Shown one piece after another: positions 47,401-54,959 of a stretch of DNA of 64,000 bases. The translations under genes and the position numbers were made by a program. Below the pieces are notes generated by a model. It saw only the letters and a list, made by a program, of their open reading frames with translations. It had not been told where the DNA came from and did no database searches. The DNA comes from CAZTHK01 sp964613215 (lineage in GTDB: Bacteria > Krumholzibacteriota > Krumholzibacteriia > Krumholzibacteriales > CAZTHK01). Location of the stretch: positions 62,001-126,000 of the forward strand of contig CAZTHK010000006.1 of NCBI GenBank assembly GCA_964613215.1. The letters run 5' to 3'. The first letter of the stretch is position 1. Every line of letters begins with the position of its first letter.

Positions 47401-47840
47401 AGATATGCAACCGGCATAAAGGGAACACCTGCAAAGAAGATGTTGAATACCGCAGCCGCTATCAGCACCGCCAGGTTCAGCAGCAGGAATACGAAGAGTA
47501 TCCCCACTGTCTTGCCCGCCACATACTCCCAGTTGGTCATCGACCGCATATACACCACCTCGGTGGTGTCGAGCTTGCGGTCGCGTTTTAGAAAATCAGA
47601 GGCCAGAAAAACAGCCAGCACCGCCTGGGCAATATTCATATAAAGCATATAAGCATATGGGATAGCAGAGGATATGGCCCGAAATGCCCACAGGCTCGGC
47701 CCTGTGGTCGTGTACATAACGACACCCATTATTATGAGAAGGCCCAGTACCAGCCCGGCCAGTATCCTGAAAAACCAGCTGCGAAACAGGGTCTTCGCCT
47801 CGATCCTGGCTACCGTCCATATACTGTACAAAGAGGGCAT
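44490..47840 (-). CDS. ABC permease fused to an M1-peptidase-like region and golvesin-like domain
   Basis: A 1116-residue protein. Residues 1 to about 275 are an ABC-2 permease with six helices (ARIEAKTLFRSWFFRILAGL start, RDRKLDTTEVVYMRSMTNWE loop). About 290-780 resembles the extracytoplasmic M1 aminopeptidase-like part of such permeases (beta domain HLAVSYHGSIDD, then LSNEFIQPQTVMLPEMG), but no HExxH zinc motif exists anywhere, so it is unlikely to be a peptidase. About 980-1116 looks like the golvesin C-terminal type (GYYEVYVYITRMSSP, WNFLGSYYFSEGTAEVELTN, VVADAVKWV), a family tied to binding of surface polymers. It follows the ABC ATPase gene by 46 bp and should be energised by it. Confidence 0.85.
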   Translation of the reverse strand: MPSLYSIWTVARIEAKTLFRSWFFRILAGLVLGLLIIMGVVMYTTTGPSLWAFRAISSAIPYAYMLYMNIAQAVLAVFLASDFLKRDRKLDTTEVVYMRSMTNWEYVAGKTVGILFVFLLLNLAVLIAAAVFNIFFAGVPFMPVAYLAYPLIISLPTLVFILGLSFLLMVLIRNQAVTFIIILGYIGVTLFYLGGKLHHLPDYTAWRLPLLYSDFTGFANLNRILVHRAIYLLLGLGFIFLTVVMIKRLPQSRLMNNVSRVMAVAALAGGVVLGVVYIGEVKAERELRKEILALNDKWIDAPEFTIRSCDIALRHLGEQIEARAGMTVENESGGGIEELVFSLNPGLRVTGVTSSGEELEFERELQILRVRIPRPLKEGGSCHLAVSYHGSIDDAACYPDVTEEERESNYRLFIYNIPRKHSVISPGCLLLTPENLWYPAAGARFDPPHWEVYEKYFTRYTLRVETGEGITPVSQGKSEKKGDGSFVFTPEVPLPCLSLAAADYQRRSVTVDSVEYNLYTKEGHDYFAPYFDQVGDTLSAVIREIKRDYENDLELEYPYRRLNLVEVPVNLPFYQRVWTLSNEFIQPQTVMLPEMGVIFRWADFREWMEGRRGRRLRERHGTDQALQAWMLEFFVTRTVTGGLRNEYWGMGGNSVRGISFDVFPNYYTFIHYIRSDNWPVLNLAMESYLAGRMEEGSSPFFRYVHGLTAEEEANIALKENSMREIIAGEEDRGLVANVLKIKGEYLFSMMETEMGKDEFSSFMGELFEYNMFGQIEEEEFISGLEGLTGERPGEMLDNWYRSSKLPGFVINDFEAYQILEGDRTRNQVRFRVSNRDSVDGLVRVTYRSKGGGRRFRRGPPGRGGPEGSDVERLVTVRGGETREIGAVLDYQPREVLINTMVSRNLPATIEREFQQEFELNENAFVFDGVRTVGEDIVLEGKDELIVDNEDPGFETIKRESASLLKRILGRDKEREDEYVGVRMWEDWLGWRITVNSSFYGECVKSAHFTKAGGGEEKAVWEAKIPESGYYEVYVYITRMSSPWRRRREEDHERGSYTYYIHHDDGVEKVEKELIKSEVGWNFLGSYYFSEGTAEVELTNQSEARLVVADAVKWVKR

Positions 47841-47886
47841 AAGCTCAATCCTTGGACACAGATGGTATAGGCTCCATCTTTGCCGC

Positions 47887-48813
47887 TCAGTCTTCTATTC
47901 CGGGTTTTTCCACCGTGGGTACACTGAAATCCCTCTCCTCCACCACATATTCCATAAAATACACATAGGCATGCTCCAGATTGGGCTCCACCTGCCTTCC
48001 CCCTATCCCGCCGCCATCACCGGCCACTATGTTTACCTCCCAGCCATTCTTCGAAGGAACCGTGGAAATAACCGGGTATCGCTCTTTGAGCTCCTCCAGC
48101 TCGCTGTCCACCGCATCCACACACCAGGCATGTCCCCGGGCCATCTCCAGCAGCCTCTCCGGAGAATCGTTGAACACCAGCTCTCCCCTGTTCAGCAGAG
48201 CCATATCGGTGCAGGTACTGGATATATCTCCCACTATGTGGGTTGACAGTACGATTATTATCTCCTCCCTGGCCAGCTCGGAGAGCAGATTGCGGAAGCG
48301 GATCCTCTCCTCGGGATCAAGACCGGTGGTGGGCTCATCCACTATTACTATCCCTGGATTTCCTATCAGGGCCTGGGCGATCCCCAGCCTCCTCTTCATT
48401 CCTCCGGAGAGCTTTCTGGCCATCCTGTCCCTGGCCTCATACAGCCCCACCTGCTCCAGCATCCGGTCCACCTCCCTGCGTCGCTCCCCCTTATCCCTCA
48501 AACCGGCCAGGCTGGCCACATAGTCGAGAAACTCCCAGGTTGTGAGCCTGGCAAACAGCTTGAACTCCTGGGGGAGATATCCCAGCATACTGCGGATCTC
48601 CCGCCGGTTCCGCTGAAGATCGAGATCATCCACCTTCACCCTTCCCCGGGTGGGTTTCATAAGCGTTGCCAGTATACGCATAAGGGTGGTCTTGCCGGCC
48701 CCGTTGGGGCCCAGCAGGCCGAACATGCCGTTGCCAATGTCAAGGCTGACGTCATCCAGGGCCTTAACGCCCTTCTTATATTCTTTGCTCAGGCCCTCTA
48801 TGGTTATATTCAT
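47887..48813 (-). CDS. ABC transporter ATP-binding protein
   Basis: A 308-residue ATPase of the ABC-2 exporter class: Walker A GLLGPNGAGKTT, Q-loop GYLPQEF, signature LSGGMKRR, Walker B IVIVDEP and the STHI switch, then a C-terminal extension of about 80 residues. It shares long stretches with the ATPase domain fused to the RND pump (GYLPQEF, EFLDY, ERIRFRNLL, STHI--DISS-C), so the two are close paralogues. The start ATG 48813 follows AAGGGG. First gene of the export locus; partner is the permease fusion at 44490. Confidence 0.93.
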   Translation of the reverse strand: MNITIEGLSKEYKKGVKALDDVSLDIGNGMFGLLGPNGAGKTTLMRILATLMKPTRGRVKVDDLDLQRNRREIRSMLGYLPQEFKLFARLTTWEFLDYVASLAGLRDKGERRREVDRMLEQVGLYEARDRMARKLSGGMKRRLGIAQALIGNPGIVIVDEPTTGLDPEERIRFRNLLSELAREEIIIVLSTHIVGDISSTCTDMALLNRGELVFNDSPERLLEMARGHAWCVDAVDSELEELKERYPVISTVPSKNGWEVNIVAGDGGGIGGRQVEPNLEHAYVYFMEYVVEERDFSVPTVEKPGIED

Positions 48814-49422
48814 TTTACCCCTTGGGAAGGTGGAATCCAAAGGTCAGTTACTGTTTATCATATATACGCATAAGGTGACAATAAGTTTAAAGAATATCAA
48901 CTCAAATAATGTAACAAATTGTAACCGGCGTTGAGTTTTTAATATTTTGCTTTTTTTATACATAAACTTTGTCGCACCGTAGAGAGAAGAAGTTACACGA
49001 CAGGTAAAATTTCCGCTGGTGGCCGGCGGGCAAGTTTCGATTCGAGTTAAAAGGGGACACCCTGAGGTTATATAATATGGCACAGGGCCGGCAGGGCTGC
49101 AGAATAACAGCGGTAAAAATCGGTCTGATCTGGCTTAATTGATTGCCGGCTGAACTCGCATGAAATCCGGCCTGCCCCGGGCGGCAGAACCGATGCCGCG
49201 GATCAGCTCTGTATTAACATTTATTCGCAAAAGGTTTCATCGCTGAAAGTGGGATAAATATTTGATCTTACAATCCGGTCCGGGCGCTGCAGCCCCAGCC
49301 CGAAGCAAGTCCGGCCATTAGACATAATATGCCGGTATTGATTTCACGCTTACAGCCTTCCGGTATATACCCCCAGCCGGTCCCTGCCTGCTATGAACAG
49401 AGAGCTTCTGCGGAATCAGAAC
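48814..49422. other. promoter region of the export locus and intergenic DNA
   Basis: The 150 bp next to the ATPase gene is AT-rich and holds the direct repeat described separately. The rest (to 49422) contains no gene I can support. Confidence 0.4.
48911..48925. promoter_or_regulatory. direct repeat GTAAC-N5-GTAAC upstream of the export locus
   Basis: GTAAC at 48911-48915 and 48921-48925 is a tandem repeat with a 10-bp period about 100 bp upstream of the first gene. The spacing resembles sites of OmpR/PhoB-family regulators such as CpxR (GTAAA-N5-GTAAA). It is flanked by the inverted pair ACTCAA...TTGAGT. This is a candidate operator only. Confidence 0.35.
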
Positions 49423-50811
49423 CTACCGGGCACACCACTCCTCCACCTCTTCCACACTCTTGGCAATTGGCTCACCCAGCACCCGGTGGCTCTCCTCGGT
49501 GATCAGCACATCATCCTCGATCCGTATACCGCCGAAATCGCGGTACTTGTCCACCTCGTCGTAGTCTATGAATTCGGTGAACTTGCCATCTTCCTTCCAC
49601 CGGTCGATAAGCTCGGGAATGAAGTATATACCCGGTTCAACGGTAAGAACATAGCCGGGTTTCAGTTCCTTTCCCATCCTCAGGGCGGACAGTCCGAACT
49701 GGTCACTCCGCTTTATCTTATCATCGTAACCTACCAGGTCTTCTCCCAGCCCCTCCATATCGTGGACATCCAGCCCCATCATATGCCCCAGGCCATGGGG
49801 TAGGAAGAGGGCGTAGGCTCCCGCCTCCACGGCATCATCCGCATTCCCCTTCATCAGCCCCAGCCCGGCCAGGTGTTCTACAATCGTCCTGGCAGCCCTG
49901 AGATGGCAGTCCCGGTTGAGCACCCCCGGCTTCATCATCTCGATGGCATCCAGCTGCGACTGCAGAACCGCATTGTAGATATCCTTCTGCTCCGGGGTAA
50001 ACTCTCCGCTTACCGGGATGGTTCTGGTTATGTCACTGGCATAATGGAGGGGAGATTCGGCCCCCGAATCTATTATCAGAATATCCCCCTCCTTCATCTT
50101 GTTATCATGGGAATGGTTATGCAGGGTCTCCCCGTGAACGGAGAAGATTATGGGGAAGGACAGATGACTGTTTCCGGCCAGCACCTCACCCTCCACCCTG
50201 CCACAAGCCTGATACTCATACTTTCCGGGCTCGATCAGCCGCATGGCGGTCTCGTTCATCCGGTAGCTTATGTCGAGAGCCTTCTCTATCTCCTCCACTT
50301 CCCCCTCCTCCTTTACCGAGCGCTGTGCTATAACAGCCCGGGCGAGCTTTTCCGAGGAGAACCGGTTTACCAGGGAGTAGTCGATACCGGTAAGGTCGCG
50401 GATAAGTATGATATTGTCATGACGGTACTGGGGCAGATAGAATACCTGCCTCTCCTGCTTCAGATATCCCCTTATACTATCCTGTAGTTCGGAGGTGGGA
50501 CGGGTATCGGATATCTTGACCTTTTCCGCTTTATCCTCAAGTTTGGGCAGCGGCCCGGTCCAGATAATATCATCCATGGATACATCGTCTCCGAAGATGA
50601 TCTCATCTCCTTTATCCACATCTATAACTCCGGTCAATCCCGGTTCATCTATACCAAAGTAGTAGAGGAAGCAGCTGTCCTGACGGAAATGGTATGGGTT
50701 GGCGGGATAATTCATGGGGGCGTCGTTGTTTCCGGGAAACAGCAGGACACCCGACCCCATCTGCTTCTTCAATCCATCCCGCCTCTTCTGATATATCTTT
50801 CGATCAAACAT
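49423..50811 (-). CDS. pepP: Xaa-Pro aminopeptidase (M24B)
   Basis: Removes an N-terminal residue preceding proline, in the cytoplasm. The 462-residue protein has the aminopeptidase P N-terminal domain (RRDGLKKQMGSGVLLFPGNN) and the pita-bread catalytic domain. The dinuclear metal ligands are visible: Asp in IIDSGAESPLHYASDITRTI, His in HGLGHMMGLDVHD, Glu in VEPGIYF and Glu in GGIRIEDDVLIT. I choose ATG 50811, which has AAGGAG six bases upstream, over an ATG 12 codons earlier. No linked genes. Confidence 0.93.
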   Translation of the reverse strand: MFDRKIYQKRRDGLKKQMGSGVLLFPGNNDAPMNYPANPYHFRQDSCFLYYFGIDEPGLTGVIDVDKGDEIIFGDDVSMDDIIWTGPLPKLEDKAEKVKISDTRPTSELQDSIRGYLKQERQVFYLPQYRHDNIILIRDLTGIDYSLVNRFSSEKLARAVIAQRSVKEEGEVEEIEKALDISYRMNETAMRLIEPGKYEYQACGRVEGEVLAGNSHLSFPIIFSVHGETLHNHSHDNKMKEGDILIIDSGAESPLHYASDITRTIPVSGEFTPEQKDIYNAVLQSQLDAIEMMKPGVLNRDCHLRAARTIVEHLAGLGLMKGNADDAVEAGAYALFLPHGLGHMMGLDVHDMEGLGEDLVGYDDKIKRSDQFGLSALRMGKELKPGYVLTVEPGIYFIPELIDRWKEDGKFTEFIDYDEVDKYRDFGGIRIEDDVLITEESHRVLGEPIAKSVEEVEEWCAR

Positions 50812-51489
50812 TCTCGCTCCTTCTGCAAACAGCTCTTTATTCATCAACAGGTAACTGCATGGTAGAACAAGCTGGCAGGGGTGTCAATGTATAAGGGGAT
50901 GTTGACGTTTTTCCGGTTCCGGCGCCGGAACGGACTTCGGTTACAAAGCTGTTATTCTTCAGCATCGATTGCCCGGATGCATCAACATCGAAATCTGCTC
51001 CGTTTGCAGCAGGCCTGTCATTCGGGCCATATTTCTCCACGGCGCTGGAATCGGAATTAACAAGCACTTCTCTAACCCGAATAGTTCATAAAATCGCTCT
51101 GCTTGCTGTTGAAAAGAGTCCTTAATACAGGATTCTGCAGTCACTGCTCCTGTTTTTCTGAACAAAACAAAACATCCGCAAGTTAAAGGAAGTCTTATTG
51201 TTAATTTGCCAGTTGGTAGATAATCAGCCAGGAAAGTAGCTATTTTTATGAATTATTCGGGCTAAATACACATATTATCTAATTCCCTGCCCTTCGGCAC
51301 CGGCAGCTATACAGAGAGCAGATACTCCGCACCGCGGCAGGATCTATTTAATCAGGGAAATATGACTTGCCCGGGAATACTATATTATTCTACCATTACA
51401 ATCAGGTCTGTGAATTATTCTTTTTTTATAAGCTATTATCAGAGAAAGAAAACGACGGTCTCCAAGCAGAATATCGGAGAAATCCAATC
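50812..51489. other. intergenic region
   Basis: Nearly 680 bp without a supported gene. It should hold promoters of the divergent aminopeptidase and nuclease genes. A frame open from 51367 joins the nuclease gene, but its product there is not signal-like. Confidence 0.35.
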
Positions 51490-52479
51490 TTGAAATTCCG
51501 GAAACATACATATAAAACCGTCCTGCCCGGAGTACTGACAAACCTGCCGTATTTAATGATGGTTGCTCTGATCTTTTCATGTTCTGAGAAAGGACACAAA
51601 CTCGACCGTGATATCGAATGTATAACAGAGGATGGCAGAAAGGTAATTCTTAAAGCTGACGGATCCTGGGACTATTCCTCCAAAACCGGTCCGGAAACAG
51701 TAGTCATCGGAGGGGAAGAGATAAAGGTGGAGGGTATGATGGTTGAAGCCGTAGCTGATACTTTCATAGACGGTGATACCTTCGAAATCAAGGTAAGGGG
51801 CAATTATCCCGGTCTTCAGAGGCGGGAGACGGTCAGGCTGATAGGAGTCGACGCCCCGGAACTCCATGCCGGGGATGATGGTAAATCAGACGGACAATTC
51901 TATTCAGAAGAAGCGCTGGATTATATCGCCGGCCGGCTTTCCGGAAAGACTATCTACCTCCTGTTCGACCCGGAAAGAAAGCGGGATTCCTTCTGCCGCC
52001 TGCTGGCTTACACCTGCCTGAGGGACGGAAGCTGTATTAATGCAGAACTGCTCCGGAAGGGATTGGCCCGCCTGTTCACACAGGCAGAAGACCGTTTCTA
52101 TCACAGGTTCCTGGACTTACAGAATCAGGCAATAAATCAAGGAAAAGGACTGTGGGGAAAGAACAACCCGGGAGTTTTCATAATATATATTTACAATCAC
52201 GGCAGGGAAGAGTATCTCCTTCTGAAAAACGGAGGCAACCGGGATAAAGATATCTCAAACTGGTATATCAGGGACCAGCATGGAGAGATGATGAGAATTC
52301 CGGAAGATACTATTATCAAACCGGGCAGTTTTCTTAAAATCTGCAGCGGCGATTCAGTATGTGAAGACCCGGGATACCGGCTGCATGATAAGACCATCTG
52401 GAACAACAGCGGGGATACTGCCTATCTGTATGACCAGAGCGGAATCCTCCGGGATATCTATCGTTACGGCCGTTATTAA
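51490..52479 (+). CDS. thermonuclease-like lipoprotein with lamin-tail domain
   Basis: A 329-residue exported protein. KFRKHTYK followed by a hydrophobic core and LIFSCSEKG gives a lipoprotein signal. A short strand motif (CITEDGRKVILKADGSWDY) precedes a staphylococcal-nuclease domain (about residues 75-195) with FIDGDTFEIKV, RLIGVDAPEL and RLLAYT, which carry the Ca2+ and catalytic Asp, Arg and Glu positions. The rest (about 205-329) resembles a lamin-tail domain (EEYLLLKNGGNRDKDISNWY, DTAYLYDQSGILRDIYRYG). Such surface nucleases degrade external DNA. The start TTG 51490 is about ten bases from GGAG; it is the best of several choices. Confidence 0.8.
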   Translation: MKFRKHTYKTVLPGVLTNLPYLMMVALIFSCSEKGHKLDRDIECITEDGRKVILKADGSWDYSSKTGPETVVIGGEEIKVEGMMVEAVADTFIDGDTFEIKVRGNYPGLQRRETVRLIGVDAPELHAGDDGKSDGQFYSEEALDYIAGRLSGKTIYLLFDPERKRDSFCRLLAYTCLRDGSCINAELLRKGLARLFTQAEDRFYHRFLDLQNQAINQGKGLWGKNNPGVFIIYIYNHGREEYLLLKNGGNRDKDISNWYIRDQHGEMMRIPEDTIIKPGSFLKICSGDSVCEDPGYRLHDKTIWNNSGDTAYLYDQSGILRDIYRYGRY

Positions 52480-52893
52480 TAGAAATCCTGAAACTGCCTT
52501 AATTCATCACATCAAGGACCCGTTTCCAACATAGCAACCCGATTAATAAAAACAAACTTTCAAACTTCTCCCGGTGCCGGAATGCTCCCCCACCGGACCG
52601 GATAAAGGTAAAATTAGCCTCGATCTGTCAGAATCATGATAACCGCCCTTCAGATTCTTTCCGGCGACAGGTCAACCTTCCCAAATTATGTCTGCACTTA
52701 TCCCATGCTGGGGTGTTGTTGCTGGACTGTTGGAAGGGCAGAGAAAGTGATGTTAATCAGCCACAAGTTCGGCCAGCACCAATAAATGTATGGTTTGAGG
52801 TTAGCAGTGAATATAATCAGTGAACAGAATCAAATCAGTTCTGCAGCAAGCCGTGACTGACCGAATTGAACCGGTGATGGGATGTCAGATTAA
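52480..52893. other. intergenic region between convergent genes
   Basis: About 410 bp between the nuclease and FISUMP genes. No gene or clear terminator visible. Confidence 0.35.
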
Positions 52894-53946
52894 TCACTCC
52901 GCATCCCTGACACAGCGGACCGAAAAGCCGTATCTGCAATGGCACCCCATTCTGAGAATGGTGGTTCCATCATAATGTATCCACCGGTACCAGGCAGATC
53001 TTTCCCCCAGGTCGGTGGAGGTCCATAATATGGCCGATTCACCCCCCCCGTCATATATGGCATCTCTGTCCCTGAATCCGCCGGGGACCGCTGAAAACCC
53101 GCTTTTATTGGTAGCACCGACATTAGGGATTCTCCAGTGAGGGTCATCGTAGGTCTTCATCTGTCCACCCTGATCGGTACCCCTCCATCCGGTTTCATTA
53201 GCATCCACACTGCTCATACCCAGATTCATCTCCAGCTCCTTCCACTCCTCATCACTTGGAATATGCCAGCCTTCGGGTGCCAACCCGGCAGGGTTGTTCA
53301 CAGCGTACCAGTTGTAAAGCATTCCGTAGGCAAGGGTGCTTCCCTCACTGTTATTGTAGTAACAGTAAGCTCCCTCGCTATCCTCTCTCCATTCCCTCTT
53401 GGAGGTAAACCCGTTAATGGGAGCTCCGCTTCTATAATGGGTAACTTTCAGGTTTTCAGCCATCCACCATTGATCGCCGATCTTGACCGTCCGGTAGGTA
53501 TTGCCGTCGATATCCGTTACAGTACCGGTTATCAGAGCGGTAAATGTTCTGGTCTTTCCGTAGCTGGTGCCACTGCCGTTGGTGGCGTAAGCTCTTACAT
53601 AGTATTGTGTTCCGCTGGTCAGGCCGGTGATTTCGCTTATAAAGGCGCCGCTTCCGCCGCCTTCGTCGTTTACATTATCAGATAGGTTCGGCGATGGTGA
53701 TGTGCTCCAGCAGACCCCCCGGGCCGTTACGTCAGAGGCCCCCTCGGATGTAACCGTTCCTTCACACATGGCTGTGGAATCGGTAACCTCCATTACATTT
53801 CCTGTGATCAGCTGAGGAAGTGTTATTGAATCTGTGGCGGAGTCACCCCCGTTATCCGAACAGCCGGATATAATCAGAAATACACCCAGAAACAGAAAGA
53901 CACCTGTGGTCAAAATCGCCCTGTCAAACATATTATTTCTTATCAA
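52894..53946 (-). CDS. FISUMP-domain lipoprotein with fibronectin-like repeat
   Basis: A 350-residue lipoprotein: lipobox FLIISGCSDN, then a fibronectin-III-like domain (about residues 45-140: GTVTSEGASDVTARGVCWST, GLTSGTQYYVRAYATNGSGT). The C-terminal domain (about 145-350) is the Fibrobacter succinogenes major paralogous type (VTDIDGNTYRTVKIGDQWWM, AENLKVTHYRSGAPI, AYGMLYNWYAVNN, GWHIPSDEEWKELE, FSVRCVRD). The domain is widespread in Fibrobacterota, Bacteroidota and relatives and is probably displayed on the surface; its ligand is unknown. Start TTG 53946, eight bases after GGAGG. Confidence 0.87.
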   Translation of the reverse strand: MIRNNMFDRAILTTGVFLFLGVFLIISGCSDNGGDSATDSITLPQLITGNVMEVTDSTAMCEGTVTSEGASDVTARGVCWSTSPSPNLSDNVNDEGGGSGAFISEITGLTSGTQYYVRAYATNGSGTSYGKTRTFTALITGTVTDIDGNTYRTVKIGDQWWMAENLKVTHYRSGAPINGFTSKREWREDSEGAYCYYNNSEGSTLAYGMLYNWYAVNNPAGLAPEGWHIPSDEEWKELEMNLGMSSVDANETGWRGTDQGGQMKTYDDPHWRIPNVGATNKSGFSAVPGGFRDRDAIYDGGGESAILWTSTDLGERSAWYRWIHYDGTTILRMGCHCRYGFSVRCVRDAE

Positions 53947-54437
53947 CTTAATTTCCTCCGCGTTTTTACTCTATTTAACGGAATCGAACTTTTCCCTAAT
54001 AAGTTATCGTATCTATAATCTACAACTCCATGCCGATAAGGTCAATTATTTTATCATTCCCGGAATAAATGTCAGCACTTTCATATATTCCAGCAGGGAC
54101 GGAAATATACATTTTATCAATTGACTAAATTCGGGAGCAGGAGTAGATTTTGAGGAAAGTAGCACATCCCGGTCTGCCTCCTCCCGGTGGGGAGATTGTT
54201 CCTTACATACCACTACAGCCGGAATATTTGCTCATATCAGCTCGGAGTGTATACCAGGATGCACGGTTAAGACACCACTGGCACATTGCCCAACCAGGAA
54301 GGGGGAAATAAGGTACCATCCAGATCAGCCGGAAACGCCGGGCGTGAAATGACGGCAGAACAGCCGGCTCGACAGAGGAACCGGATGCAACCGGCGCCGG
54401 ACACAGTGGCCTACTGATAAACAAGGGGGAGAGATCC
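53947..54437. other. divergent intergenic region
   Basis: About 490 bp between the minus-strand FISUMP gene and the plus-strand barrel gene. No ORF has an SD or resembles a family. SD AGGGGGAGA precedes the gene at 54438. Confidence 0.35.
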
Positions 54438-54935
54438 ATGAGACATTTATTCTGTTCAACACTTGCCATCCTGATACTGTCCGCCTCCGCAGCCGGGCAG
54501 GTGGAAAAGGGGGACAGGGAGATTCAGATATCCGGAACTTTGGTTTCCATAGAGGATGTATCCGTACTGATGCTTAACGGCATCTATGGTTATTACTACA
54601 CCGAAAAGCTGGAACTCGGAGGCGGCCCCACCATTACCCGGACCAGTTTTTTCGGCTATGATGATACTAATGTCAGTCTTACACTATTCGGCCGTTACAA
54701 TTTAACCGCCCGCGATAAGATGGTTCCATATCTCAGCGGGCAGTACTACCAGTACGACCTTTCCCCGGATGAGCCCCTGGGCTTCTTCGACTTCTCCTTT
54801 ATTCAGGTGGGGGGAGGAATCAAATACTTCGTGAATGAATATATCGCCTATGATGTATCCGGCAACCTGGGTTTCAGCCTGGGAGGAGGCGATACCGTCT
54901 TTCTGCTGGTAGCCGGAATATCGGCCTTCATTTAG
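54438..54935 (+). CDS. small outer-membrane beta-barrel protein
   Basis: A 165-residue protein with a signal peptide (MRHLFCSTLAILILSASAAGQ). The mature part alternates polar and aromatic residues in about eight strands (DREIQISGTLVSIEDVSV, LMLNGIYGYYYTEKLELGGG, VSLTLFGRYNLTARDKMVPY). It ends in GISAFI. It resembles small OmpW/OmpX-type barrels. It is 24 bp before the WD40-CsgG gene, probably in the same transcript. Confidence 0.75.
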   Translation: MRHLFCSTLAILILSASAAGQVEKGDREIQISGTLVSIEDVSVLMLNGIYGYYYTEKLELGGGPTITRTSFFGYDDTNVSLTLFGRYNLTARDKMVPYLSGQYYQYDLSPDEPLGFFDFSFIQVGGGIKYFVNEYIAYDVSGNLGFSLGGGDTVFLLVAGISAFI

Positions 54936-54959
54936 AAGTGTCCTATCAGGGAGTAATCT

